Source: Rossellomorea vietnamensis (GTDB lineage Bacteria > Bacillota > Bacilli > Bacillales > Bacillaceae_B). From it: DNA of 64,000 nt. The notes beneath the pieces were generated by a model. That model did not search any database and was not told the DNA's origin. It saw nothing but the letters and a program-made list of their open reading frames with translations. Of the stretch, positions 9,115-18,001 are shown piece after piece; within the stretch, counting starts at the first letter, position 1; the number at the start of each line of letters is the position of its first letter. The stretch spans positions 1 to 64,000 of the forward strand of contig NZ_VTEH01000020.1 in assembly GCF_008180615.1 (NCBI RefSeq). Direction: 5' to 3'. Made by a program: the position numbers and the translations under genes.

Positions 9115-9843
9115 TCAGCTTATTGGGTAATCTTGTACCAGAGGATGAATTTTCATCTCATCGATCACCATGTGCTTGGGTGCTGATGCCATATACAATA
9201 CAGCGCTGGCTATATCTTCAACCTTCAGCAAATCCCCCTTTTCGGGCAGCCCCTGGGTGGAGCCGGCAAAGTACGTATCCACCATTCCGGGATTCACTGT
9301 GCCCACTCTTATACCGTGTTCTCTTACTTCCTGAGCCAGCGAACCGCAGAACCCTTGAACCGCGTACTTACTGGCGACATAGGCAGAACCATTAGGAATG
9401 GTGTAACGGGCAACATCTGAAGTGATGGTGATGATGGTGCCTGACTTCTGCAGCTTCATATAAGGAAGGACTGCTTTGGAGAAGTAAAACACTCCGTGCA
9501 CATTGACATCAAACAGTTTTTTCCACTCTTCAGAGGTTACTTCCTCAGTTGGTTTAAAGAAGCCGATTCCCGCATTATTTACAAGGAGGTCGACCTTTCC
9601 AAACTTATTGACCGTTTCCTCAGCAGCTCTCGACACATCCTGCTCATTTCCTGCATCTGCTTGAATAGAGTAAATTTCATTGTAGCCTTCAGCCTTTAAC
9701 TTTCCTGCTGTTTTATGTATTTGCTTAGAACTTCCGACTACAGAAACTTTAAAAGAGTTTCTTAATAATTGTCGTGCAATTTCAGTCCCTATTCCTCTGG
9801 AAGCACCTGTTACGATGGCGACTTTATTTCCCACGGCAAACAT
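9115..9843 (-). CDS. Classical short-chain dehydrogenase/reductase
   Basis: An NAD(P)-dependent oxidoreductase of about 240 residues with a complete classical SDR signature: TGASRGIG cofactor loop, NNAG, and the catalytic Ser in ITITSD with Tyr and Lys in YVASK. The substrate cannot be inferred; many relatives are annotated as 3-oxoacyl-ACP reductase-like. The start is uncertain: ATG at 9843 sits almost directly behind AGGAAAGG, while a GTG at 9834 would have spacing nine and begin MGNKVAIVTG. The longer frame upstream has no support. It is monocistronic with its own terminator. Confidence 0.82.
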   Translation of the reverse strand: MFAVGNKVAIVTGASRGIGTEIARQLLRNSFKVSVVGSSKQIHKTAGKLKAEGYNEIYSIQADAGNEQDVSRAAEETVNKFGKVDLLVNNAGIGFFKPTEEVTSEEWKKLFDVNVHGVFYFSKAVLPYMKLQKSGTIITITSDVARYTIPNGSAYVASKYAVQGFCGSLAQEVREHGIRVGTVNPGMVDTYFAGSTQGLPEKGDLLKVEDIASAVLYMASAPKHMVIDEMKIHPLVQDYPIS

Positions 9844-9968
9844 CCTTTCCTGATGTAAAATCACAGCAAGCCTGTCAGCCCTTAGCTGGTGCTGGGTTAG
9901 GCAGCAATTGAACAACACCCCGCTGCTGCGTCATATGTATAATATTTTCACTGAAAACCCCTAAAAAA

Positions 9969-9994
9969 CAGGAAAAGGCAAATGCCTTATCCTG
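9969..9994 (-). terminator. Intrinsic terminator of pgcA
   Basis: A long stem CAGGA-AAGGC / GCCTT-TCCTG overlaps the pgcA stop codon and is followed on the minus strand by six T. Confidence 0.8.
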
Positions 9995-11732
9995 CGAAAG
10001 AGTTCACCATATTTTCGATTTTTTCCATAAGCGCCTTCTTCAGTCCCTCTAACTTTTCCTGACTTTGCTCGAGGGATTTACCAGTGACGCTGAAGTAAAA
10101 CTTGATTTTAGGCTCCGTGCCTGAAGGACGAAGGCAGATCCATGAACCGTCTTCAAGGAAATATTTGATCACGTTGGATTTCGGAAGTGAGATCGTTTCT
10201 TCCAACCCATCCTCAAGCCTCGTGCTCAAGCTTGTTTTGTAATCCTCCACTTTTGCCACGGCAAGTCCCTTGATTTCTTTAAGAGGCTCTTCCCTGAAGG
10301 ATGAAAGGATAGACTGAATCTGCTCTGCACCTTCTTTTCCTTTTAACGTCAGTGACTCCAGACCCTCTTGGTAATACCCGAATCGCTCATAAAGATCTAA
10401 AAGGGCATCATACAGCGTTTTGCCCTGCTGTTTGAAGTATGCAGCTGCTTCGACAGCCATTAACACAGCCTGAACTGCATCCTTATCGCGGGCGAAGTCT
10501 CCGATCAAATAACCATAGCTTTCTTCGTAGCCAAACAGGAACTGATACTCTCCGGACTCTTCATAGTTTTTGATTTTTTCACCAATGAATTTAAAGCCTG
10601 TCAGGACATCCTCGACAGACGCGCCGTAGGACTCGGCTACTTTTCTGCCAAGCTCGGAGGTTACGATCGTCTTAAACACTCTTCCATTAGCCGGGATCAT
10701 GTTCTTCTCTTTTTTCCTGCCGAGAATATAATCAATCAGGACCGCTCCTGTTTGGTTGCCTGTCAGCAGGACGTACTCTCCATCTTTGTCCTTTACAGCC
10801 ACGCCAAGACGGTCTGCATCTGGATCAGTGGCAATGAGGATATCCGCATCCTTTTCTTTACCATCACGGATCGCAAGCTCAAATGCTGCCTTATCCTCTG
10901 GGTTCGGCGATTTCACTGTCGAGAATTCAGGATCAGGGACAGACTGTTCTTTGACAATATGGACGTCCGTATAGCCTAATGCATCCAGCCCTCTTTCAAC
11001 CATCTTTAAAGCTGTGCCGTGCAGCGGCGAAAACACGATGCTCAGGTCTGTTTCCTTTGAAATCTGAGGTTTCTCTGAGATTGAGAGAAGGTGCTCAAGA
11101 TAGGATTGATCAATTTCTTCCCCAATCATTTTGATAAGACCCTCTTCTTTTAATTCATCTTCAGATTTCACATCGATTCTAAGTTCATTTTCAATTTCAT
11201 TCACTTTGGCAATCACTTCATCCGCTTCTTTTGGGGGAAGCTGCGCACCATCTTCACCATACACTTTATATCCGTTGTATTCCGGCGGGTTATGGCTTGC
11301 TGTCACCACAATCCCGGAGTAGGCTTTCAGAGATCTCACGGCAAAAGAAAGCTCTGGTGTCGGCTTCAATTCATCAAACACGTATGTCTGGATACCGCGG
11401 GAAGCCAACGTTTTCGCTGCCTCCATTGCAAACTCAGGAGACTTATGGCGGGAATCATAAGCGATTGCCACACCGCGCTTCTTCGCTTCTTCTCCATGAG
11501 ACAAGATGTATTGAGCTAAGCCTTCTGATGCTTTTCGTACTGTATAGACATTCATTCGGTTGATGCCTGCACCGATTTCTCCGCGCATGCCGCCTGTTCC
11601 AAACTCTAAATCTTTATAAAACGCATCTTCCAGACTCTTTTCATTGTCTTTCATTTCAGTCAAAAGACTGCGCATTTCCTGGTCAAGTTCCTGATGGGAA
11701 TCCCATTTCTCCCAAGCCGTTTTCCAATTCAA
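9987..11732 (-). CDS. pgcA: Alpha-phosphoglucomutase PgcA, TTG start
   Basis: It interconverts glucose-6-phosphate and glucose-1-phosphate, feeding UDP-glucose for teichoic acid glycosylation and glycolipid anchors. From the TTG at 11732 (GGAGGAG six bases upstream) the protein is 581 residues, the same as B. subtilis PgcA (YhxB). Motifs in order: catalytic phosphoserine loop TASHNPPEYNG, metal loop DPDADRLG, sugar loop GYEESYG and phosphate-binding RPSGTEPKIKFY. The open frame continues 128 codons upstream, but that extension has no start site or recognisable domain. It follows yhcX as in B. subtilis. Confidence 0.95.
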   Translation of the reverse strand: MNWKTAWEKWDSHQELDQEMRSLLTEMKDNEKSLEDAFYKDLEFGTGGMRGEIGAGINRMNVYTVRKASEGLAQYILSHGEEAKKRGVAIAYDSRHKSPEFAMEAAKTLASRGIQTYVFDELKPTPELSFAVRSLKAYSGIVVTASHNPPEYNGYKVYGEDGAQLPPKEADEVIAKVNEIENELRIDVKSEDELKEEGLIKMIGEEIDQSYLEHLLSISEKPQISKETDLSIVFSPLHGTALKMVERGLDALGYTDVHIVKEQSVPDPEFSTVKSPNPEDKAAFELAIRDGKEKDADILIATDPDADRLGVAVKDKDGEYVLLTGNQTGAVLIDYILGRKKEKNMIPANGRVFKTIVTSELGRKVAESYGASVEDVLTGFKFIGEKIKNYEESGEYQFLFGYEESYGYLIGDFARDKDAVQAVLMAVEAAAYFKQQGKTLYDALLDLYERFGYYQEGLESLTLKGKEGAEQIQSILSSFREEPLKEIKGLAVAKVEDYKTSLSTRLEDGLEETISLPKSNVIKYFLEDGSWICLRPSGTEPKIKFYFSVTGKSLEQSQEKLEGLKKALMEKIENMVNSFAG

Positions 11733-12140
11733 GTTAATCTCCTCCTGTCGATGACTTACTATATGTAATTCTTGGTGGATGACCCTTTTCCTTTTAAAAG
11801 AATCCGCCTTTTTTTGACAAAGCTGTTTTTGTTTGATGGCTGCTTTTGATTTACCTATAATACTTAGACTCTTCCTAAACTCTTCTCCAGCCCGGAATCG
11901 GACGCTGGAACTGGACCACTCGCTGGATTTGAAGGGTCTCAAGCGGCTTCCCTTCCAATCCCTTTTAAAAGATGTGGCAGAAAGATAGCAAAAAACCAAT
12001 CCTTGAAAAAGAGCGTTTGACAACCTTTTCATTCGTTTCATTTTAACATAAAAAAGGGTATTTTGGGCGGTATGCAAATAGGTCATTTCGAAGACTCCAC
12101 CATGTAAAAACAGCACACAATTCTCTCCTTCTCAAAAAAA
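11733..12140. other. Intergenic between pgcA and yhcX
   Basis: The pgcA promoter should be here. The frame of pgcA remains open through most of it by chance. I see no regulatory palindrome or small gene. Confidence 0.4.
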
Positions 12141-12158
12141 GACCGCTAATCAGCGGCC
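12141..12158 (-). terminator. Intrinsic terminator of yhcX
   Basis: A short stem GGCCGCT / AGCGGTC with one G-U pair on the minus strand is followed by seven T. Confidence 0.8.
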
Positions 12159-12167
12159 TTTTCATTG

Positions 12168-13709
12168 TTATCTGTTATATTTTACTCCATAAACATCATG
12201 GCGGCGGTCTTTCAGCTGTCTGACAGTACCAGATTGGCGCTGGCGCCTGAGGACTTCAAGGTCGACATCACCAATCATCACCATTTCGATATTCGGATTC
12301 GTTTCTCCGACTATGCCGTCACGGGCAAACTCAAAGTCTGAAGGAGCGAAAATCCCTGACTGTGCGTATTGGATATCCATATTCTCGGTCTGAGGAAGAT
12401 TTCCAACTGTACCGGAAATGACTGTGTAAATTTGATTTTCAACAGCACGCGCCTGTGCACAGTAACGGACCCTGAGGTACCCTTGACGGTCTTCCGTACA
12501 GAAAGGCGTGAAGATAATCTTGGCTCCCCGGTCAGTGGCGATGCGCGCGAGCTCCGGAAACTCAATGTCATAGCAAATTTGGATGGCGATTCTGCCGCAG
12601 TCTGTATCAAAGACTTTGACACGGTCGCCAGGACTGATTCCCCACCATTTCCGTTCATTCGGTGTGATGTGAATCTTATACTGCTTTTCTATTGTTCCAT
12701 CACGGCGGAACAGATAAGCAATGTTGTAAATCTCATCGTCTTCCTCTTTAACGAAGTGAGAACCTCCAATGATATTGACATTGTAGCGGACGGCAAGATC
12801 TGTGAACAGTTCTATATATTCTTCTGTGTACTCAGTCAACTTGCGGATGGCCAAACTTGGTGACTTTTCATCAAGGAAAGACATCAGCTGGGATGTGAAG
12901 ATTTCAGGAAAGACCACGAAGTCTGACTTGGCATCGGATGCTACGTCTGTAAAGTACTCAACCTGATTCGCAAACTCTTCAAAAGAGTTGATTTTCCTCA
13001 TCATGTATTGAACGACACAAATTCTGACAGGGTAACTGGTTTTAAAATGCCTCTTGCTGGATGGCCGGTAATCAACATTGTTCCATTCCATCAAAGTGGC
13101 GTATTTTTTTGATTTCGTATCATCCGGCAAGTAGTTCGGGTTAATTCTCATAAGCGTGAATCCATTCATCAACTGAAATGAAAGTACCGGATCATAAATT
13201 TTATGCCTTGATACAGAATCAACATACTCTCTCGGTAACATCTCATCTGAATGCAAATGGAAATTAGGGATCCGTCCGCCTATGATGATGCTTTTCAGAT
13301 TGAGCTGGCGGGCAAGTTCCTTCCTTGCTTCATATAAACGATGGCCGACCTTCATCCTGCGGTAATCAGGGTGAACCATCACTTCGATTCCATATAAATT
13401 GTAACCTTCAGGGTTATGATTGGTGATATACCCGTTATCCGTTACATCGTCCCATGAATGGCGGTCATCATATTCATCAAAGTTGATGACCAGGCTGGAA
13501 CAGGAACCAATAATTTCTCCCTCCAGTTCCGCCACCAGCTGTCCTTCCGGGAATACCTCCAAATGGCTTTCCAGATGCTCCCTCTTCCAAGGCTCCATAT
13601 CCGGGAAGCAGACACTCTGCATCTTGATGATATTCTCTATGTCCTTATGCTGCGTCTGCCTTATGATCATTTTTTTCTCAAACTGAGATAAATCCAGTTT
13701 TTCAGACAT
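12168..13709 (-). CDS. yhcX: YhcX: GNAT acetyltransferase fused to a nitrilase-family amidohydrolase
   Basis: A 513-residue two-domain protein, the same size as B. subtilis YhcX. Residues about 15-190 are a GNAT fold (VMVHPDYRRMKVGHRLY is the acetyl-CoA loop). Residues about 225-495 are a carbon-nitrogen hydrolase with the catalytic triad Glu269 (VVFPEIF), Lys345 (YKIHITPNE) and Cys379 (QICYDIEFPE). The physiological substrate is not known to me; chemistry on a small amine or amide is implied. The ATG start has AGGAG at a rather long spacing of about 11. It precedes pgcA in the same direction, but a terminator separates them. Confidence 0.92.
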   Translation of the reverse strand: MSEKLDLSQFEKKMIIRQTQHKDIENIIKMQSVCFPDMEPWKREHLESHLEVFPEGQLVAELEGEIIGSCSSLVINFDEYDDRHSWDDVTDNGYITNHNPEGYNLYGIEVMVHPDYRRMKVGHRLYEARKELARQLNLKSIIIGGRIPNFHLHSDEMLPREYVDSVSRHKIYDPVLSFQLMNGFTLMRINPNYLPDDTKSKKYATLMEWNNVDYRPSSKRHFKTSYPVRICVVQYMMRKINSFEEFANQVEYFTDVASDAKSDFVVFPEIFTSQLMSFLDEKSPSLAIRKLTEYTEEYIELFTDLAVRYNVNIIGGSHFVKEEDDEIYNIAYLFRRDGTIEKQYKIHITPNERKWWGISPGDRVKVFDTDCGRIAIQICYDIEFPELARIATDRGAKIIFTPFCTEDRQGYLRVRYCAQARAVENQIYTVISGTVGNLPQTENMDIQYAQSGIFAPSDFEFARDGIVGETNPNIEMVMIGDVDLEVLRRQRQSGTVRQLKDRRHDVYGVKYNR

Positions 13710-13759
13710 TTATCGTAACACTCCTTTTGCACTCATCTTTATGTTTTACCCTGAAAAAA

Positions 13760-13790
13760 GCAGGCCATAAACTAATAACCTGGCCGCCTG
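13760..13790 (-). terminator. Probable terminator of the small Rossmann-protein gene
   Basis: An inner stem GGCCA / TGGCC, extended by weaker pairs, is followed on the minus strand by TGCTTTTTTCAG. It overlaps the end of the gene. Confidence 0.6.
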
Positions 13791-14323
13791 TGACATGGCT
13801 CTGTAATACCTGTGATTATAACGGGAATCCGTGTTTCTAAAGCTGCATTAACTCCCTCAGAAATCTCTGCATTAGTCAGCCACCGGGATTCTCCATCCTC
13901 TATTTTAAACCCTAAAATGATATGATGCATGTTTATTGACTGAAAATGATTTTCAGGAAGAGGCTGATACGCTGCCGAACTGCCATGCAGCCTGAAAACA
14001 TCCAAGTGTCCGCAGGTTTTGCTTAAAAATTCCATGACTGCCTCAAAGGATTCCCCTGCCGAACTCCTCATCCATATCACAGCCTCATCAAACATTCCAT
14101 TGAGTTTAATATGCTCCATCAAGGCTCTTATCAATGCGCTGGTGTCAAAATAATCCTCCTGAAGAAATGCCGCTTCCTGCTCCGAGAGGCCATACCTTTC
14201 CAGCATTCTGGTAAATTTCTCTCTCGACCTTGCCAGAACAGTAACCTTCTCGCCTTTTCTCACAAGGTGATCAACCACTCCGCCAAGCATTCCTGTGCCG
14301 CCGATAATCAAGGTCCTCTTCAC
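13772..14323 (-). CDS. Small Rossmann-fold (SDR-like) protein, GTG start
   Basis: A 183-residue protein whose N-terminus KRTLIIGGTGMLGG is an NAD(P)-binding glycine-rich loop, followed by VTVLARSREKF. The rest lacks the Ser-Tyr-Lys triad of classical SDRs and is shorter than usual, so it may bind a dinucleotide without being a standard dehydrogenase. The GTG start at 14323 has AAGGAG nine bases upstream; the longer frame begins inside that site. I do not recognise a named family beyond 'short-chain dehydrogenase'. It is divergent from bdbC. Confidence 0.75.
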   Translation of the reverse strand: MKRTLIIGGTGMLGGVVDHLVRKGEKVTVLARSREKFTRMLERYGLSEQEAAFLQEDYFDTSALIRALMEHIKLNGMFDEAVIWMRSSAGESFEAVMEFLSKTCGHLDVFRLHGSSAAYQPLPENHFQSINMHHIILGFKIEDGESRWLTNAEISEGVNAALETRIPVIITGITEPCHRRPGY

Positions 14324-14442
14324 ACCCAGCCACTCCTTTCTATTAATCCCCCTCAAAACGCAAAGCCATTGGGATAAAATACCCTATTTATAAAAGAGAA
14401 TTATTTTTGTAAACTTTTATGATAAACTCAGTACAAGAGGTT

Positions 14443-14471
14443 TTACTTTATCTGTTCACCCATACTATAAT
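14443..14471 (+). promoter_or_regulatory. Probable SigA promoter of bdbC
   Basis: A consensus -10 TATAAT at 14466-14471 is preceded at 17 bases by a weak -35 TTACTT. It lies 30 bases upstream of the bdbC start. Confidence 0.5.
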
Positions 14472-14501
14472 CTGAGGTAGAACAATTGAAAGGAAACAAT
14501 C

Positions 14502-14930
14502 ATGGATAAAAAAATAGAAAATCTGTTACTTACGGCATTCGCTGCCGCATTGATTGCCATGCTGGGAAGCTTGTACTTTTCTGAAATCAAACAGTATGAA
14601 CCCTGCGTCCTTTGCTGGTACCAGCGCATCATCATGTATCCGATGGCTGTCATCCTCGGAATTGCTGCCGTGAAAAAAGATGCGTTCATAGCCATCTATA
14701 CGCTCGTTTTATCCGGAATCGGCATTTTGACTTCCCTGTATCATTATTCTTTGCAAAAAGTCGATTTCCTCTATAATACCGCACCTTCATGCGGCCGCGT
14801 CCCATGTACGGGTGAATATATCAACTGGCTTGGATTCATCACGATTCCATTCTTAGCATTAACCGCATTCATCGTTATCTTTATAAGCAGCCTTTTACTT
14901 ATCAAAACAGCAAGGGAGAATAAAGAATGA
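14502..14930 (+). CDS. bdbC: BdbC/DsbB-type thiol-disulfide oxidoreductase
   Basis: A 142-residue membrane quinone reductase with four predicted transmembrane helices that reoxidises a thioredoxin-like partner during disulfide formation outside the membrane. Cys35 and Cys38 form the CVLC motif and Cys97 and Cys102 the second pair, as in DsbB/BdbC. AGGAAAC lies upstream of the ATG. Its stop overlaps the start of the next gene by four bases (ATGA), so the two are translationally coupled and should act together. Confidence 0.92.
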   Translation: MDKKIENLLLTAFAAALIAMLGSLYFSEIKQYEPCVLCWYQRIIMYPMAVILGIAAVKKDAFIAIYTLVLSGIGILTSLYHYSLQKVDFLYNTAPSCGRVPCTGEYINWLGFITIPFLALTAFIVIFISSLLLIKTARENKE

Positions 14931-15394
14931 AAAAAGTCATCATCTTTTTAGCAGTCATTATCGGTATCTTCGCTGCCATCGCGGTCGTCACGACCATGCA
15001 GCAAAACCAGGCAGCAGAAGGCAATCCATACAATAAGGCAGACCTGGAACCAGCTACAATCGACCAGCTCGATGACCCCAACTATCAGAATCTGATTCTG
15101 CCGGATGAACTTCAAACCAAACTGGAAAATGAAGAGGATGTTACGGTCTACTTCTACAGTCCGACCTGCTCGCACTGTCAAGCTACGACACCAGTAGTAG
15201 CTCCGATGGCAGAAGACATGGGTATCGACCTCCTCCAATACAACGTCCTGGAATTTGAACAAGCCTGGAACCAGTTCAATATCGAAGGAACACCAACCAT
15301 CATCCATTTTGAAGATGGTCAAGAAACAGCACGAATCGTAAGCTCTCAGCCTGCGGAAACGTTTGAAGCCTGGTTTAATGAAAATGTGAAATAG
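14927..15394 (+). CDS. Membrane-anchored thioredoxin-fold disulfide oxidase partner of BdbC
   Basis: A 155-residue protein with an N-terminal membrane anchor (residues 4-24), then a thioredoxin fold with redox pair Cys81-Ser-His-Cys84 in YSPTCSHCQ and the cis-proline loop GTPTIIHF. It likely acts outside the membrane, oxidising exported proteins and being reoxidised by BdbC. The gene overlaps bdbC by four bases and is followed by a terminator. It is shorter than classical BdbD, so I leave the symbol blank; a reductase role cannot be excluded. Confidence 0.85.
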   Translation: MKKVIIFLAVIIGIFAAIAVVTTMQQNQAAEGNPYNKADLEPATIDQLDDPNYQNLILPDELQTKLENEEDVTVYFYSPTCSHCQATTPVVAPMAEDMGIDLLQYNVLEFEQAWNQFNIEGTPTIIHFEDGQETARIVSSQPAETFEAWFNENVK

Positions 15395-15410
15395 ACTATA
15401 GTACACAAAA

Positions 15411-15435
15411 CGCCCAGAGGCTTCTGGGCGTTTTT
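15411..15435 (+). terminator. Intrinsic terminator of the bdbC operon
   Basis: A perfect 8-bp stem CGCCCAGA / TCTGGGCG (15411-15418, 15423-15430) is followed by TTTTTG. Confidence 0.88.
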
Positions 15436-15742
15436 GTATTTGGCTCTTTTCGTAAACTTTGTTGCTATTCTATACTAATTCCAAAAAAACTAATCATAAC
15501 TCACCTTAATAACCTGGTAATCATGATAAGAAAAGAGCTGCTTTCTTTGACTAGAGAGAAATCCCTTAGTATCCGGGGAAAAATCCGGCTCCTGGGATTT
15601 TTCCGAAAGCAACAATCTATGCGAAAACAGCCTTTTTTTTAAGAGCTTAGGAATGTTACTTGCAGGAAACAGATCAATAGAGGGCGAGGAAATTTTGGTC
15701 AACTACCGGCGTCTTGTTGCTATCTATGCAGGCTTCCTTAGC
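15436..15742. other. Intergenic, nothing recognised
   Basis: This AT-rich stretch has only weak frames without ribosome binding sites. A local near-palindrome around 15565-15605 is not followed by a T run. No repeat or RNA gene was recognised. Confidence 0.4.
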
Positions 15743-15835
15743 TTATTCAAGGGAGTTATAGTTAGAGACAAAAGCTATTGAGAAGAGGAAGATTGTTATG
15801 GTAGTAGAGATGAAGAATTTGTTTTTTGTTTTCAC
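15743..15835 (-). CDS. Putative 30-residue hydrophobic peptide
   Basis: A GTG at 15835 lies seven bases behind AAGGAG and opens a frame of 30 codons. The peptide starts with several lysines (MKTKNKFF), has a hydrophobic core (FISTTITIFLFSIAFV) and ends SNYNSLE. It looks like a signal-peptide-like or single-pass membrane peptide. No homologue is recognised and no terminator is obvious. It could be a small toxin-like, signalling or degenerate secreted peptide, or chance. Confidence 0.35.
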   Translation of the reverse strand: MKTKNKFFISTTITIFLFSIAFVSNYNSLE

Positions 15836-15979
15836 ATATAATCTCCTTTTTGTGATTTGTATCTTATTATTGATCTTAACATAAATATTCCACAATATTT
15901 TCTTACCCACGCAAAGCTCCCTAAGAGGACTACTAAATGAAAAATATGGTAAAATCAAACTGAAAGGAGTGCTGCTGAT

Positions 15980-16891
15980 TTGAAAATAAAGGAACGCACT
16001 GAATCAAAGGAATTAATTATTCTTAGAGCTGTAGATTCTCGTAAAAACTTAAATTACGAAGAGGAAAAGCATTTTTTTAACATTGAGAAAGGGTTCCTTG
16101 GTGAAAAACAATTCGATGAGTGGCTGCAGCCGGTTCTGAATGACAGGATTCTGCTGCCTGACATGCAGTTTATGAGGAACAGCAATTTTACTCAAATTGA
16201 TACCATTCTCTTAACCTCACAGCTGAATTATCTTTTTGAAGTAAAAAACTATGAAGGTGACTTTATTTTGGAAGGAGACAACTTGAATAGGACTGATGGA
16301 ATTGACTTTAAAAACCCTCTAATTCAGATGAAAAGAAACGAGCCACTAGTTCGCAATGTGTTTCAAAGCCTTGGTTGCAATATTCCAATAGTGTCTCTAG
16401 CTGTATTTGTAAACCCTTATTTTCACCTCTACAATGCTCCCAAAAACTTACCAATCATTTATCCCGCCCAGTTGCCGCGTTTTATTGAAAAGATCAATCA
16501 GAAACCCTCTCAGCTGAATAAAACCCAAATTGATCTTGCAAAAAAGCTGGTTTCTCGCACTCTGGCTGAGAATCCATATGAACGCTTACCGGTCTATAAA
16601 TATGAGGAATTAAAAAAAGGTATTGTTTGTCCTTTCTGCGGCTGGTTTTACCGCTCTTATTCAAGGGTTCTGAAATGCGAGAGCTGTAATGGAAAAGAAG
16701 ATTCACTTATAGCTGTATTACGAAGTTTGGAAGAGTTTAGACTATTGTTTCCGGATAGAAGGCTTAGTGTTTCGCAGGCGTTTGATTGGTGTGGAATTAT
16801 TAAGGATAAGAAGACTATTAAGAACATTCTCTCTAAACACTTTAATTTGATCAAATTAGGGAAGGCTTCGTACTATGATGACTTAAACTGA
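15980..16891 (+). CDS. NERD-domain protein with a C-terminal zinc ribbon, TTG start
   Basis: A 303-residue protein. Residues about 34-150 are a nuclease-related domain with the PD-(D/E)xK-like core Asp74 (in TQIDTILL) and Glu87-x-Lys89 (in LFEVKNYEGDF). A zinc ribbon follows with Cys217, Cys220, Cys233 and Cys236 (CPFC...CESC). NERD proteins are presumed nucleases or DNA-processing factors; the actual role is unknown. The TTG start has AAGGAG upstream. It is monocistronic, with a 53-bp tandem array directly behind its stop. Confidence 0.85.
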   Translation: MKIKERTESKELIILRAVDSRKNLNYEEEKHFFNIEKGFLGEKQFDEWLQPVLNDRILLPDMQFMRNSNFTQIDTILLTSQLNYLFEVKNYEGDFILEGDNLNRTDGIDFKNPLIQMKRNEPLVRNVFQSLGCNIPIVSLAVFVNPYFHLYNAPKNLPIIYPAQLPRFIEKINQKPSQLNKTQIDLAKKLVSRTLAENPYERLPVYKYEELKKGIVCPFCGWFYRSYSRVLKCESCNGKEDSLIAVLRSLEEFRLLFPDRRLSVSQAFDWCGIIKDKKTIKNILSKHFNLIKLGKASYYDDLN

Positions 16892-16919
16892 ACTATTTTA
16901 AATTTCATCAGCCTTTATT

Positions 16920-17246
16920 TACTATTAACGGTCCGTTATCTCTCTGTTTCTCCTATCTCATTGGCCCGTATCTACTCTTTACGGGCCGTTATCTCCCCGT
17001 TTTTCAATCTCATTGGCCCGTATCTACTCTTTGCGGGCCGTTATCTCCCTGTTTCTCCTATCTCATTGGCCCGTATCTACTCTTTGCGGACCGTTATCTC
17101 TCTGTTTCTCCTATCTCATTGGCCCGTATCTACTCTTTGCGGGCCGTTATCTCCCTGTTTCTCCTATCTCATTGGCCCGTATCTACTCTTTGCGGGCCGT
17201 TATCTCCCCGTTTTTCAATCTCATTGGCCCGTATTTCTTTGCGGGT
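16920..17246. repeat. Tandem array 1: about six units of 52-53 bp
   Basis: The motif TTGGCCCG recurs with GGCCCG at 16963, 17015, 17068, 17121, 17174 and 17226, a spacing of 52 or 53. Each complete unit contains GGCCCG, 13 bases and CGGGCC, a perfect inverted repeat, followed by a pyrimidine-rich stretch. The 52-bp units carry GTTTTTCAATC and the 53-bp units GTTTCTCCTATC. A partial unit opens the array near 16930. Frames open through it by chance and are not genes. It lies between convergent genes. The consensus is the same as array 3 at 28.2 kb. Confidence 0.95.
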
Positions 17247-17431
17247 CCCATGCCCCCAAACCAACAAAAAAAACCACCAAGCAAAAACACTCAGTGGTCG
17301 ATTATCCTGCCGAAGCAGAATATAGAGGAGAATTACAAGATGAATCAATGAAGAGATTGGTGAAGATCTCTTCTTGATTATCTAATAGTATGCTCCTTCC
17401 TACATCTTTTATTCACACTTAACGAATTTTT

Positions 17432-17827
17432 TTAAACAAGCAGCTGGTTGGCCGGTTTGGCGTACACACTGACCTTGTCTTCATAGCTGAAGCAATCCCG
17501 GAAATGATTCAGATCAAATGGGAAGAAGAGATTGAAGCTCTTTAGGATAGATAGATTATGGTCGTACATTTCCTCGTAATCGGATTTCGTCGTATCCGCC
17601 TCGATTAAGGAGATAAGCGTCTGAAGACTCGAGATTACTTGGAATGCTTCTTTTAAGGTACCGTTATACCTGGTGTAATCCGTATCCGTATGTAATACTT
17701 CAAGCTGTTCAAATTGCTCGATTTCATCATCTGTAAAATAACGAGGGAAAATAGTACAATAAATATACGTAATAAGTTCTTGAATGGTTTCTTCCTGTTC
17801 CTCCGTGGAGGCCAATAGGATTTTCAC
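17432..17827 (-). CDS. yhcU: YhcU-like (DUF5365) protein
   Basis: A 131-residue soluble acidic protein of unknown function, the same length as B. subtilis YhcU. It is largely helical, with IQELITYIYCTIFPRYFTDDEIEQFEQL near the N-terminus read as the family signature. The ATG follows a purine-rich site (AAAGGTGGGTTTAAAGTG on its strand). It is divergent from yhcT, as neighbours in the yhc region. The identification rests on recognition and synteny. Confidence 0.75.
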   Translation of the reverse strand: MKILLASTEEQEETIQELITYIYCTIFPRYFTDDEIEQFEQLEVLHTDTDYTRYNGTLKEAFQVISSLQTLISLIEADTTKSDYEEMYDHNLSILKSFNLFFPFDLNHFRDCFSYEDKVSVYAKPANQLLV

Positions 17828-18001
17828 TTTAAACCCACCTTTGTAACGTTTGTCATCTCTATGTAATAGTTATTCTTAGAATACCATAAATATAGTTCTT
17901 TCCGGGTGGTAATTATAGCCATGGTGACATCGGAACTAAATGATTTAAATGAATATATACCTATATAATAACGCTAACACATTGAAAAAAGGAGTTTTTT
18001 G

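Noticed and set aside
11733..12116. N-terminal extension of PgcA by 128 residues
   Set aside because: A TTG with an ideal ribosome binding site gives exactly the family length, and the extension has no recognisable domain.
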